DNA of 64,000 bases, taken from the NCBI RefSeq assembly GCF_030848945.1, contig NZ_JANHAX010000002.1:741784-805783 (forward strand). The letters are read 5' to 3'. Below, in pieces: positions 16,160 through 25,333 of this stretch. The first letter of the stretch is position 1. The number at the start of each line of letters is the position of its first letter. The stretch comes from Marimonas arenosa. GTDB lineage: Bacteria > Pseudomonadota > Alphaproteobacteria > Rhodobacterales > Rhodobacteraceae. The position numbers and the translations under genes are program-made. Under the pieces are notes generated by a model that had not been told where the DNA came from, made no database searches, and worked only from the letters and a program-made list of their open reading frames with translations.

Positions 16160-17760
16160 TGGCAAGCCATGCGGAGATCATTGCCGGGCACCTCGCCAAG
16201 GCCGGGTGCCGCCATGCGTTCGGAATGCCCGGGGGCGAGGTTCTGGTGCTCTTGGAAGCGCTGCGCGCGGCGGGCATCGCCTTTCACCTGGTCAAGCACG
16301 AGAACGCGGGTGGGTTCATGGCGGAGGGATCGTGGCATGCCACCGGCGCACCCGGACTCCTGTTGACCACGGTCGGGCCGGGGCTGGCCAATGCGGTCAA
16401 CTCGGTCGCGAACGCGTTTCAGGAACAGGTGCCGCTGATCGTTCTGTCGGGTTGCATCGATCCGGGCGAGGCGGCGCAGTTCACCCATCAGGTCATCGAT
16501 CAGCAGGCGTTGATGGCGCCCGTCACCAAGGCCAGCATCCGGGTGGCGCCGGGGACGGCGGCGCAGGCGGTGCAGAAGGCGCTGTCGATTGCGACCAGCG
16601 ATCCGATGGGGCCGGTGCATCTCGACCTGCCGGTAGGGATTGCCGGGGCGGAGGCGCCGGATTTGGCGCTGGCGCTCGCGCCGGTCCGCGCAGGCTGGGC
16701 CGATGCGGCCAGTCTGGAGCGCGCGGCGGACATGCTGCAGGGAGCGGAGCAGCCGGTGATCCTGGCGGGCATGGGAGCGGTGCAGCATTGCGCTGGAGCG
16801 GCGATTGCGCGGCTGGCGCGCGACAACGGCATACCTGTGCTGACGACTTACAAGGCCAAGGGCGTGATCGACGAAGCCGATCCGTTGTGTCTCGGCGGGC
16901 ACGGGCTGTCGCCGCTGTCGGATGGCCATGTGCTGCCGCTCCTGGCGGCGAGCGATTGCGTGATCCTGGCCGGCTATGATCCGATCGAGATGCGGGCGGG
17001 CTGGATCCGCCCATTTGCGGCGGAGGCGGCGATTGATCTGTGTCACGCCCGGATCGAGCACGGCATGCACGGCGCGGCGATCCGGGTTGTGGGCGATGTG
17101 GCGCAGATGATCGAGGCGCTGCATGGCGCACTGGACGTACCGTTGCAGGAGGTCTGGCCGGGTGGTGAACCGGCGACAGCGCGGGCGGCGCTGAAAGCAG
17201 TCTTTGCCGACCGGGGAGACTGGGGCGTGCATGCGGTCTTCGCCACCTTGCAGCAGGGTCTGCCTGAAGGCGCGGTGGTGACGGTGGACAGCGGAGCGCA
17301 CCGCATCCTGATGAGCCAGATGTGGCAATGCGCGCAGCCCGGCGCGCTGCTGCAATCAACCGCGTTCTGCACCATGGGCGTGGCGGTGCCGCTGGCGGCG
17401 GGCGTGGCGGCGGCCTCGGACGCGCCGGTGGTGGCGGTGGTCGGCGATGCGGGTTTCGACATGACCGCCGGCGAGTTGGCCACGTTGCGAGACTTGGGAC
17501 GGCAACTCACGGTGGTGGTGCTGGCCGATGACAGCCTGGCGCTGATCGAGAAAAAACAGTCGGCGATGCAGCTGCCGGGTCATGGCGTGGATTTCGCGCC
17601 AACCGACATCGCCGCGGTGGCGCGTGCCTATGGCGGCATCGGGATCGACGTGGCGAATCGCGAGGCCTTTGCGGCTGCCCTGGCCGACAGTTGGAAAAAC
17701 GAACGTTTTTCCATAATTTCATGTAAAGTAGACAAAAAAGATTACGTTGGCGCGTTTTGA
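16156..17760 (+). CDS. Thiamine-diphosphate enzyme of the acetolactate synthase family
   Basis: A 534-residue three-domain ThDP enzyme. Glu49 in KHENAGGFMAEG is the residue that activates the thiamine ring. The ThDP/Mg motif is GDAGFD (430-435) followed after about 25 residues by Asp458-Asp459, where most relatives have Asn-Asn. The substrate domain lacks a quinone-binding tail, so it is not a pyruvate oxidase of the PoxB type. It overlaps the previous gene by ATGA and so belongs to the CoA-transferase/desulfinase-like operon. It may process a 2-oxo acid or a C2 product of the same substrate. Sulfoacetaldehyde acetyltransferase and oxalyl-CoA decarboxylase are more distant possibilities. Substrate not assignable. 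Confidence 0.75.
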   Translation: MMASHAEIIAGHLAKAGCRHAFGMPGGEVLVLLEALRAAGIAFHLVKHENAGGFMAEGSWHATGAPGLLLTTVGPGLANAVNSVANAFQEQVPLIVLSGCIDPGEAAQFTHQVIDQQALMAPVTKASIRVAPGTAAQAVQKALSIATSDPMGPVHLDLPVGIAGAEAPDLALALAPVRAGWADAASLERAADMLQGAEQPVILAGMGAVQHCAGAAIARLARDNGIPVLTTYKAKGVIDEADPLCLGGHGLSPLSDGHVLPLLAASDCVILAGYDPIEMRAGWIRPFAAEAAIDLCHARIEHGMHGAAIRVVGDVAQMIEALHGALDVPLQEVWPGGEPATARAALKAVFADRGDWGVHAVFATLQQGLPEGAVVTVDSGAHRILMSQMWQCAQPGALLQSTAFCTMGVAVPLAAGVAAASDAPVVAVVGDAGFDMTAGELATLRDLGRQLTVVVLADDSLALIEKKQSAMQLPGHGVDFAPTDIAAVARAYGGIGIDVANREAFAAALADSWKNERFSIISCKVDKKDYVGAF

Positions 17761-17945
17761 CCATGCGTTGGCATAACATATGTTCTGCTCTAGCGTCGCC
17801 AAGGTGGACAAAGAGGGGGAAGCGGTCGCATTCTGGCAGAACCAAACTCACCCGTCAAAACGGGGAGGCGGCCTGACCCGCGCCTGGGAGCACCATGTGC
17901 GCGGCTTGCCTTTAACAAGATCTTAACCAGGGAGAAAGTGAACAC

Positions 17946-18911
17946 ATGAAACTCAAGCTTTTTGCAGCAGCTGCCGCTGGCTTCGTCGCCGCGGGATCGG
18001 TGCAGGCCGCAGACCAGCAGTTCATCTCGATCGGGACCGGTGGGGTCACCGGTGTCTATTATCCGACCGGCGGGGCGATCTGCCGCCTGGTGAACAAGGA
18101 CCGCAAGGAACATGGCATCCGCTGCTCGGTGGAATCCACCGGCGGCTCGATCTACAACATCAACACCATCCGCGCCGGCGAGCTGGAGTTTGGCGTGGCG
18201 CAGTCGGACTGGCAGTACCATGCCTACAACGGCACCTCGAAATTCGAAGAGGCCGGCGCCTTCGAGGATCTGCGCGCCGTGTTCTCGGTGCATCCCGAGC
18301 CGGTGACGATCCTGGCGCGGGCTGACAGCGGCATCAACAACATTACCGACATTCCCGGGAAGCGTTTCAACATCGGTAACCCGGGTTCGGGCACGCTGGG
18401 CACCTGGGAGGTGATCGAGGCGGCAATGGGCTGGTCGCGGGACGACCTGGCACTGGCGGCTCAGATGAAATCGTCGGAAACACCCGGCGCGCTGTGCGAC
18501 AACAAGATCGACGGTTACTTCTGGCTGGTCGGCCATCCGTCTGCCGTGACGCAGGAAACCGTGGCAAGCTGTGACGCCAAGCTGGTCCCGGCCGTGGCGC
18601 CGGAGATCGACAAACTGGTGGCCGACCGTCCCTATTACCGGATGGCCACCATTCCGGGTGGCATGTATCCTGGCAATCCCGATGACATTCAGACCTTCGG
18701 CGTGGGCGCGACCTTCGTGACCTCGGCCAAGGTGTCGGACGAGGCGGTGTACCAGGTGGCCAAGGCGGTGCTGGGCAATCTCGATGATTTCCGCAAGCTG
18801 CACCCGGCCTTCGCCAACCTCAAGGCCGAGGAGATGATCAAGGACAGCCTGTCGGCGCCGCTGCACCCCGGTGCAGTCCGCGCCTACAAAGAACTGGGCC
18901 TGATGGACTGA
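17946..18911 (+). CDS. TAXI family TRAP transporter substrate-binding protein
   Basis: A 321-residue periplasmic protein with a clean signal peptide (cleaved after SVQA, residue ~22). The mature start [20 protein letters not shown] is diagnostic of TAXI solute receptors, as is [19 protein letters not shown]. Two domains bind an organic acid that the TRAP permease then imports with sodium. It lies 185 bp after the ThDP enzyme with its own GGGAGAAAG ribosome site. A strong terminator follows it, so the receptor should be made in excess over the permease. The ligand is unknown; location suggests the same sulfinate or carboxylate. Confidence 0.9.
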   Translation: MKLKLFAAAAAGFVAAGSVQAADQQFISIGTGGVTGVYYPTGGAICRLVNKDRKEHGIRCSVESTGGSIYNINTIRAGELEFGVAQSDWQYHAYNGTSKFEEAGAFEDLRAVFSVHPEPVTILARADSGINNITDIPGKRFNIGNPGSGTLGTWEVIEAAMGWSRDDLALAAQMKSSETPGALCDNKIDGYFWLVGHPSAVTQETVASCDAKLVPAVAPEIDKLVADRPYYRMATIPGGMYPGNPDDIQTFGVGATFVTSAKVSDEAVYQVAKAVLGNLDDFRKLHPAFANLKAEEMIKDSLSAPLHPGAVRAYKELGLMD

Positions 18912-18920
18912 GACACGGAT

Positions 18921-18945
18921 AGCGGGGGCCGCAGCCCCCGCTTTT
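18921..18945 (+). terminator. Intra-operon terminator between TRAP receptor and permease
   Basis: A perfect 9-bp stem, AGCGGGGGC (18921-18929) and GCCCCCGCT (18934-18942), closes a CGCA loop and is followed by TTTCGTTT. It starts 9 bases after the receptor stop. It probably ends most transcripts there and lets a minority read into the permease. Confidence 0.75.
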
Positions 18946-19029
18946 CGTTTGTGTGACAAGTGCCAAGCCGCCCGCGTGAGACGGCAGAAAAACCGTGATA
19001 TCCGGACCAACCGGAACAGGGGGTATGAC

Positions 19030-21657
19030 ATGAACAGCGACGACCAGAAGGGCCCGCAGAGCGTGGCCGATGCCGAAGCCTTTGCCGCCGATCTCGACGT
19101 CGGCGCGCGCAACCCGGTGATCGGCTGGCAGGCCGGGCTGATTGCCGCCGTGGCGCTGACATGGGCTTTTGCGCAGGTATTCAACGCCTCGCCGATGCCG
19201 GCGCTTCTGGCCGGTTGGACCGGATGGAACTGGATCTATGTCAACTCGGATGTCGAGCGGGTGTTGCACCTGGCGTTTGGTCTGACGCTGGCGACGCTGG
19301 CTTTCCCGATGTTCAAGTCTTCGCCGCGCGATCGCATCCCCATCTATGACTGGGTGTTGATCGCGGCCGGGCTGTACGCGACACTCTACCTGTTGTGGAA
19401 CCAGAGCGCGATTGCCGACCGTCCAGGGCTGTGGACCACCGGCGACGTCGTCGCCTCGGGCATCGGTCTGGTGGTCGTGCTGCTGGCGACCTATCGCGCG
19501 CTGGGCCTGCCGATGGTGATCGTGGCCTTCTTCTTCCTGATGTACGTGTTCTTCGGCGATGCCGAATTCTTTCCCGATGCAATGCAGTGGAAGGGCGCCT
19601 CGTTCTCGAAGGCGATGGGGCATTTCTGGATGCAGACCGAAGGGGTTTTCGGGCTGGCGCTGGGGGTGTCGGCCTCGATGGTGTTCCTGTTCGTGCTGTT
19701 CGGTTCCCTGTTGGAGAAAGCTGGCGCGGGCAACTATTTCATCAAGCTGGCCTTCGCCCTGATGGGGCACCTCAAGGGCGGCCCGGCCAAGGCGGCGGTG
19801 GTGGCCTCGGCCGCGACCGGCCTGATCTCGGGGTCGTCGATCGCCAACACGGTGACGACGGGGACGTTTACTATTCCGCTGATGAAACGGGTCGGCTTTC
19901 CGGCCGAGAAGGCCGGCGCGGTCGAGGTGGCGAGTTCCACCAACGGCCAGCTGACCCCGCCGGTGATGGGGGCCGCGGCCTTCCTGATGGTGGAATATGT
20001 CGGCATCTCCTACCTCGAGGTGGTCAAGCACGCCTTCCTGCCGGCGATCATTTCCTACATCGCACTGGTCTATATCGTGCACCTGGAGGCTGCGAAGATG
20101 GGCCTGGAAGGCCTGCCGCGGTCCGGGCCGGTGCGGGCGCTGACGCAGAAGCTGATGAACTTCATGTTGGGCGTGGCGGTATTCTGCGCCTTGTGCCTGG
20201 GCATCTACTACGGGCTGGGCTGGCTGAAACCGCTTCTGGGGAAGTATTCGCTGCCGGGAATGATGGTGCTGTTCTTTGCGGCCTATCTGGTGCTGCTGAA
20301 ATGGGCGGCGGGCTATCCCGATCTCGAGATTGATGACCCGAATGCGCCGTTCAAGGAACTGCCCGAGCCGGGGCCGGTGGCCAAGACCGGGTATTACTAT
20401 ATCCTGCCGGTGGTGGTGCTGATCTGGAACCTGATGATCGAACGCCTGTCGCCCGGCTTGTCGGCCTTCTGGGCGACGCTGGCGATGATCTTCGTGATGC
20501 TGACCCAGCACCCGCTGAAGGCGATGTTCCGCGGTGAGGGGCTGAGCGATTGGGCCCGCGGTTGGAGAGAGTTCCTCGACGGGATGATCTCGGGGTCGCG
20601 CAACATGATCGGGATCGCGGTGGCGACCGGCACGGCCGGCATCATCGTCGGCACGGTGAGCCTGACCGGGGCGCACCAGGTGATCGGCGAGTTCATCGAG
20701 GTGATCTCGGGTGGCAATCTGCTCTTGATGCTGATCTTCGTGGCGCTGTTCAGCCTGGTGCTGGGCATGGGCCTGCCGACCACGGCGACCTATATCGTGA
20801 TCACCTCGCTGATGGCGCCGGTGATCATCGCGGTGGGCGCCAAATCGGGGCTGATCGTGCCGCTGATCGCGGTGCATATGTTCGTCTTCTACTTCGGCAT
20901 CCTTGCGGATGACACGCCGCCAGTGGGTCTGGCGGCCTTTGCCGCGGCGGCGATTTCGAAAGGCGATCCGATCAAGACGGGGATTATCGGCTTTTCCTAT
21001 GACGTGCGCACGGCGATCCTGCCGTTCCTGTTCATCTTCAACACCGAGCTGTTGCTGATTGACGTGACCTGGCAGAAGGCGATTTTCGTCTTCATTGTCG
21101 CGGTCGTGGCGATGATGCTGTTCGCGGCGGCGACACAAAGCTGGTTCCTGACCCGCTCCAAGATGTGGGAAAACTTGGCGCTGTTGTTAATTGCCTTCAC
21201 ATTGTTCCGGCCGGGGTTCTGGCTCGACATGGTCGAGGAGCCCTATGTCCTGGTCGATGCGGCGCAAGTCAATGAACTGGCGACGGCGGCCGAAGACGGC
21301 GCCAGCCTGCGCGCGGTTCTGCAGGGTGAAAATTTCGCTACCGGCGAGATCGACACCACCACGGTGTCGCTGGCGCTGGGCAACAAGGCCGATGGCGACG
21401 GCGAGGCGCGGCTCGACCGGCATGCGGGCATTGCCTTCCGCACCGAGGATGACGGCAAGGTCTATGTCGACAACCTCGCCTTCGGCGGTGACTTGCAGAA
21501 ACAGGGAATCGATTTCGACTGGGAACTGCTGCGGATCGAGCAGGAGGCCCGGCGGATGCCCAAGGAAGTGTTCTATCTCCCGGCGCTGGCGCTTTTGGGG
21601 CTGATCGTCTTCCTGCAACTGGGCCGGGCGAGGCGCGCCGCGGCGCAGCCGGCCTGA
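19030..21657 (+). CDS. TRAP transporter fused 4TM/12TM permease
   Basis: An 875-residue membrane protein carrying both TRAP permease parts in one chain, the form that works with TAXI receptors. The N-terminal third (to about residue 190) is the small DctQ-like part. The large DctM-like part holds the conserved SGSSIANTVTTGTFTIPLMK region and the GMGLPTTATYIV motif. The last ~120 residues after the final helices form a soluble DUF3394-like extension. Start 19030 is chosen for its AGGGGG site; the frame is open to 18949 but crosses the terminator region. It imports an organic anion driven by sodium. Confidence 0.9.
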   Translation: MNSDDQKGPQSVADAEAFAADLDVGARNPVIGWQAGLIAAVALTWAFAQVFNASPMPALLAGWTGWNWIYVNSDVERVLHLAFGLTLATLAFPMFKSSPRDRIPIYDWVLIAAGLYATLYLLWNQSAIADRPGLWTTGDVVASGIGLVVVLLATYRALGLPMVIVAFFFLMYVFFGDAEFFPDAMQWKGASFSKAMGHFWMQTEGVFGLALGVSASMVFLFVLFGSLLEKAGAGNYFIKLAFALMGHLKGGPAKAAVVASAATGLISGSSIANTVTTGTFTIPLMKRVGFPAEKAGAVEVASSTNGQLTPPVMGAAAFLMVEYVGISYLEVVKHAFLPAIISYIALVYIVHLEAAKMGLEGLPRSGPVRALTQKLMNFMLGVAVFCALCLGIYYGLGWLKPLLGKYSLPGMMVLFFAAYLVLLKWAAGYPDLEIDDPNAPFKELPEPGPVAKTGYYYILPVVVLIWNLMIERLSPGLSAFWATLAMIFVMLTQHPLKAMFRGEGLSDWARGWREFLDGMISGSRNMIGIAVATGTAGIIVGTVSLTGAHQVIGEFIEVISGGNLLLMLIFVALFSLVLGMGLPTTATYIVITSLMAPVIIAVGAKSGLIVPLIAVHMFVFYFGILADDTPPVGLAAFAAAAISKGDPIKTGIIGFSYDVRTAILPFLFIFNTELLLIDVTWQKAIFVFIVAVVAMMLFAAATQSWFLTRSKMWENLALLLIAFTLFRPGFWLDMVEEPYVLVDAAQVNELATAAEDGASLRAVLQGENFATGEIDTTTVSLALGNKADGDGEARLDRHAGIAFRTEDDGKVYVDNLAFGGDLQKQGIDFDWELLRIEQEARRMPKEVFYLPALALLGLIVFLQLGRARRAAAQPA

Positions 21658-21669
21658 GAGGAGAAAGCG

Positions 21670-22092
21670 ATGAAAACGATACTGGTGCCGATCGACCTGG
21701 CCCATGAAAGCGGATTGCAGAAGACCGTGGATCACGCCGTGGCGCTGGCCCGGATGGACGGGGCGGAGTTGCATGCCCTGACGGTCATTCCCGACTACGG
21801 CATGTCGCTGGTCGGCAGTTTCTTTCCCAAGAACTTCTCGGAAAACGCGGTGAAGGAGACCACGGCGGCGCTCGAGGCTTTCGTGGCGGCGCATTTCCCG
21901 GCGGATATGGACGTGACGGAGCATGTCCGCCACGGCACGATTTATGAACAGATCATCGAAGTGGCAAACGGCCTCAAGGCCGACATGATCGTCATGGCCT
22001 CGCATCGGCCGGAGATGAGCGACTACCTGCTCGGCCCCAACGCGGCCCGGGTGGTGCGCCATGCCCGACAGTCGGTGACGGTGATTCGCTGA
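21670..22092 (+). CDS. UspA-like universal stress protein
   Basis: A 140-residue Usp-fold protein: MKTILVPIDL at the start, ADMIVMASHRPEMSDYLLGP and a final RHARQSVTVIR. The glycine-rich ATP motif (Gx2Gx9G-S/T) is incomplete, so it may not bind ATP. Its 12-bp spacing from the TRAP permease is the usual position for the TeaD-type Usp that modulates TRAP transport in Halomonas. It is therefore probably a regulatory partner of this transporter. Confidence 0.85.
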   Translation: MKTILVPIDLAHESGLQKTVDHAVALARMDGAELHALTVIPDYGMSLVGSFFPKNFSENAVKETTAALEAFVAAHFPADMDVTEHVRHGTIYEQIIEVANGLKADMIVMASHRPEMSDYLLGPNAARVVRHARQSVTVIR

Positions 22093-22140
22093 TCGGAAGG
22101 CGGTTTGCGGCGATCGGGCGGGTGCGCGCCGGCGAGAAAA

Positions 22141-23028
22141 CTATCGTTTTGCCTGAGCGCTCCAGTAGACGTTGTGTTCGCGGCGCAGCGCCTCATACGA
22201 AGCGATGCGTTTCGCCGCCGCGTCACCGCCCTGTTTCACCAGAATCGCCAGCAAGGTTTCCAGCACCGCCATGACGCCGGCGAAGCTGCCGAAATGGTGG
22301 GTCGAGATGGTCGACGCCACGAGCGTGACCTCGGGCGAGAAATTCGACGCCATCACCTCACTGTCGGTGATCAGGATCAGCTTGACGCCGCGGCTCTGGG
22401 CAAACTCGCAGGCCTCGATAGTTTCGCGAGAATAGGGTGTGACCGTGATCGCGATCAGCGCGTCGTCGGGACCGGAGGCGTTGAGATCGTCGATCGCCGA
22501 GTTCATGTGGTGCGGAATCAATTCGAGCGAGGTCAGTGCCATGCGGCCGATATAATGGAAATGGTAGGCCAGCCCCCAGCTCGACCGCATCGCGGTGAGA
22601 TAGACCTTGCGCGCGCCCAGAGCCATGGAAACGGCGCGTTCCATCGCCTCGGGGCTTTGCCGCTCGAGCGAGGTCTGGACCACCGACAGCGTATTGTGCG
22701 CCGCGTCAGCCAGTACCTGGCCGGTGGCACCGCTGCGGCGCAGCTCTTCGATCCAGCCTGGCACATGCGCCAGCGTCCCGGTCGTGGCCAAGGCATGGCG
22801 GAAGGGCGCGCGCAGGTCATCGAAGCCGGAAAAACCGAGCCGTTCGGCAAGACGGATCAGTGAATAGGTCGAAACCCCGGCGTTTTTCGCCGTGGCGCGG
22901 ATCGAGTCGATGCCGAACGGACCCTGGTGATCGACGATATATTTTGCAGCCGTCCGCATCTGCGGCGACAACTCAGGGAGCGCGGCTTTCAGCCGCGCGA
23001 TGGTGCGGGATTTGAGTGTCGGGTCCAT
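22141..23028 (-). CDS. RpiR/MurR family transcriptional regulator
   Basis: A 295-residue protein with the RpiR N-terminal HTH (FGIDSIRATAKNAGVSTYSL, then RLAERLGFSGFDDLR) and a C-terminal SIS domain (residues about 125-260; VYLTAMRSSWGLAYHFHYIG). SIS domains normally bind phosphosugars, but in Rhodobacterales many RpiR proteins sit next to amine catabolism genes. It is divergent from the BKACE/aminotransferase operon across 120 bp and probably controls it. ATG 23028 chosen; upstream codons are open but lack a ribosome site. Confidence 0.85.
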   Translation of the reverse strand: MDPTLKSRTIARLKAALPELSPQMRTAAKYIVDHQGPFGIDSIRATAKNAGVSTYSLIRLAERLGFSGFDDLRAPFRHALATTGTLAHVPGWIEELRRSGATGQVLADAAHNTLSVVQTSLERQSPEAMERAVSMALGARKVYLTAMRSSWGLAYHFHYIGRMALTSLELIPHHMNSAIDDLNASGPDDALIAITVTPYSRETIEACEFAQSRGVKLILITDSEVMASNFSPEVTLVASTISTHHFGSFAGVMAVLETLLAILVKQGGDAAAKRIASYEALRREHNVYWSAQAKR

Positions 23029-23148
23029 ACGGCGATTCCTGCGGCCATGATGGAAATAACATATGATATTTTTGAAATCGAAAAGCAATGATTGTAATGT
23101 TCCTGTTGTGAAATACTGGGGGCTTTGGCAGTGAGGCGAGGATTGGAC

Positions 23149-23913
23149 ATGCGCGACAGACTCATGGTGTCGCCGACAGGCGCACGCTGGCAAAAGGCCG
23201 ATCATCCGCGCTTGCCGGTGACGGTGACTGAGATTGCGCAAGAGGCGCGCGCCTGCTTCGATGCGGGTGCCGGGGCGCTGCATCTGCATATCCGTGACGC
23301 GGATGGACGGCACAGCCTCGATCCGGGTCGTTATGGCGAAGCGATGGCGGCGGTGGCCGAGGCGGTGCCGGAGATGGCGATCCAGATCACCACCGAAAGC
23401 GCAGGCGTCTACGGCATCAACGCCCAGGCGGCCTGTCTGCGCGAGGTCGCGCCAGGCTGGGCCAGCGTCGCGCTGCGCGAGATGGCCGTTGACCTGAAGA
23501 TCGCCGCGCGGGTCTATGGCGAGGCGGCTGAGCGCGGCACCCGGGTTCAGCATATCCTCTATGCGCCCGGTGACGTCGACCGGTTGTTCGCCTGGCAACG
23601 GGCGGGCGTGGTCCCGCCGGGGCGACTGGAGGCGATCTTCGTGCTGGGTGCCTATGGCGGTCCGCCGGCGCGGTCGGCAGATCTCGACGCATTTCTCGTC
23701 CGTGCCGCGACCGTGGCACTCGACTGGATGGTCTGCGCGTTCGGGCGGCAGGAACAGGATTGCCTGGTAGCCGGTCTGGCCCGCGGGGGCCGCGCCCGGG
23801 TGGGGTTCGAAAACAATCTCTGGCAGCCGGATGGACGGCTGCTCGAGAGCAATGCGCAATCTGTGGCGATGCTGGTGCAAGGGGCATGGGCAGAGCCGGC
23901 AATGGAAGGATGA
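23149..23913 (+). CDS. BKACE family beta-keto acid cleavage enzyme
   Basis: A 254-residue TIM-barrel enzyme of the 3-keto-5-aminohexanoate cleavage family (DUF849). The zinc ligands His45 and His47 lie in GALHLHIRDADG, and the TTESAGVYG and ENNLWQPDG elements belong to the same active site. These enzymes condense a beta-keto acid with acetyl-CoA to give acetoacetate and a new CoA ester. It is shorter than typical members (about 270-310 residues). ATG 23149 has GAGG upstream. It overlaps the aminotransferase by 4 bases, so its keto acid substrate is probably made by that enzyme. Confidence 0.85.
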   Translation: MRDRLMVSPTGARWQKADHPRLPVTVTEIAQEARACFDAGAGALHLHIRDADGRHSLDPGRYGEAMAAVAEAVPEMAIQITTESAGVYGINAQAACLREVAPGWASVALREMAVDLKIAARVYGEAAERGTRVQHILYAPGDVDRLFAWQRAGVVPPGRLEAIFVLGAYGGPPARSADLDAFLVRAATVALDWMVCAFGRQEQDCLVAGLARGGRARVGFENNLWQPDGRLLESNAQSVAMLVQGAWAEPAMEG

Positions 23914-25241
23914 CAAACGTGTCTCATGTATTCCCGCGGCACATGAAGACCCACCCGCCAAAGGCGGTGGCAGGCGACGGCTGCTATCTGATCGACGCGG
24001 CCGGCAAACGCTATTTCGACGGCTCGGGAGGGGCGGCGGTGTCGTGCCTGGGCCATTCCGACGCCGGCGTGCGTAAGGCGGTGAAGGATCAGATCGACAA
24101 GCTGGCCTTTGCCCATACCGGGTTTTTCACCTCCGACCCGGCCGAGGAACTGGCCGATATGCTGGCCGCGCGCGCGCCCGGGGGGCTCGGCAGGGTCTAT
24201 TTCGTCTCGGGCGGCTCCGAAGCGGTCGAGGCGGCGCTGAAACTGGCGCGGCAGTATTACCTCGAAATCGGCCAGCCGGACCGCAGGCACATCATCGCCC
24301 GCAAACAGAGCTATCACGGCAACACGCTGGGCGCGCTGGCGGCAGGCGGCAACGAATGGCGCCGCGAGCCGTTTGCGCCGCTCTTGATCGAGACCACGCT
24401 GGTGCCGGCCTGCTACGCCTACCGAGGTCAGGCCGAGGGCGAGAGCTTGGAGGAATACGGGCGGCGCACGGCCGATGAACTGGAGGCGGCAATCCTCAAG
24501 CTGGGCCCGGAAACGGTGATGTGCTTCATCGCCGAAACCGTGGGCGGCGCGACGGCGGGGGCGATCACTCCCGCGCCCGGGTATTTCGCACGCATCCGCG
24601 AAATTTGCGACAAGTATGGCGTGCTGCTGATCCTCGACGAGGTGATGTGCGGCATGGGCCGGACCGGCAGCCTGTTCGCCTGCGAACAGGAGGGCATCAG
24701 CCCCGATATCGTGACCATCGCCAAGGGGCTGGGCGCGGGCTATCAGCCGATCGGTGCGATGCTGTGTTCCAACGAGATATACGGGGCGATCGAGCATGGT
24801 ACGGGATTCTTCCAGCATGGCCACACCTATCTCGGTCATGCCGCGGCGGCGGCCTGCGGGGTGGCAGTGCTAAAAGCCTTCGAGGAGCGCGACCTGATCG
24901 CCAATGTGCGCGACAAGGGCGCGAAACTGCGCGTGGCGCTGGAATCGGAGGTCGGCCAGCACCCGCATGTTGGCGATATCCGCGGCCGCGGGCTGTTTCT
25001 TGGCGTCGAGTTCGTTGTGGACCGCGCCACCAAGGCGCCTTTTGACCCGAGCCTGGGGATCGCCGGAAAGCTCAAGAAAGCCGCGTTCGAGGCCGGGCTG
25101 ATCTGTTACCCGATGTCGGGCACGATCGACGGGCGCCGCGGCGATCACGTGCTGTTGGCGCCGCCTTTCATCATGGACGACACGCATGTCGATGAGATCG
25201 TGACCAAGCTGTCCACGGCGATGGCACAGGTCCTGCCCTGA
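23910..25241 (+). CDS. Class III PLP-dependent aminotransferase
   Basis: A 443-residue omega-type aminotransferase. The PLP lysine is Lys272 in IVTIAKGLGAGY. The upstream LLILDEVMCGMGRTG carries the aspartate that pairs with the pyridine nitrogen, and YFVSGGSEAVEAALKLAR binds the phosphate. It should deaminate an omega- or beta-amino acid to a semialdehyde or beta-keto acid. Coupling by ATGA to the BKACE enzyme suggests a two-step route: transamination, then acetyl-CoA-dependent cleavage. The exact amino acid is not evident. Confidence 0.85.
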   Translation: MTNVSHVFPRHMKTHPPKAVAGDGCYLIDAAGKRYFDGSGGAAVSCLGHSDAGVRKAVKDQIDKLAFAHTGFFTSDPAEELADMLAARAPGGLGRVYFVSGGSEAVEAALKLARQYYLEIGQPDRRHIIARKQSYHGNTLGALAAGGNEWRREPFAPLLIETTLVPACYAYRGQAEGESLEEYGRRTADELEAAILKLGPETVMCFIAETVGGATAGAITPAPGYFARIREICDKYGVLLILDEVMCGMGRTGSLFACEQEGISPDIVTIAKGLGAGYQPIGAMLCSNEIYGAIEHGTGFFQHGHTYLGHAAAAACGVAVLKAFEERDLIANVRDKGAKLRVALESEVGQHPHVGDIRGRGLFLGVEFVVDRATKAPFDPSLGIAGKLKKAAFEAGLICYPMSGTIDGRRGDHVLLAPPFIMDDTHVDEIVTKLSTAMAQVLP

Positions 25242-25247
25242 TCTTCT

Positions 25248-25303
25248 TCTGTTCGAAAATACCTTGGGGTTTGGGGGTGAAACCCCCAAGGCCTGCGCGG
25301 CCC
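25248..25303. repeat. REP-like intergenic element, copy 1 (minus orientation)
   Basis: Read on the minus strand this interval contains the hairpin TTGGGGGTTTCACCCCCAA followed by ACCCCAAGGTATTTTCGAAC and a purine-rich AGAAGAAG. A similar layout, a G/C hairpin then CCCC-G-(T)ATTTT and AGATGAAG-like sequence, occurs at about 28376-28425 and 38482-38530. It sits between the aminotransferase and cbbR stops, where it can end transcription from both sides. Confidence 0.45.
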
Positions 25304-25333
25304 GAGCGCTAAATGACCTGTGTGCGCCAGCAC

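Noticed and set aside
18838..21138. Long minus-strand frame across the TRAP permease
   Set aside because: Arg/His/Gln-rich translation without any fold; the plus strand encodes an obvious permease.
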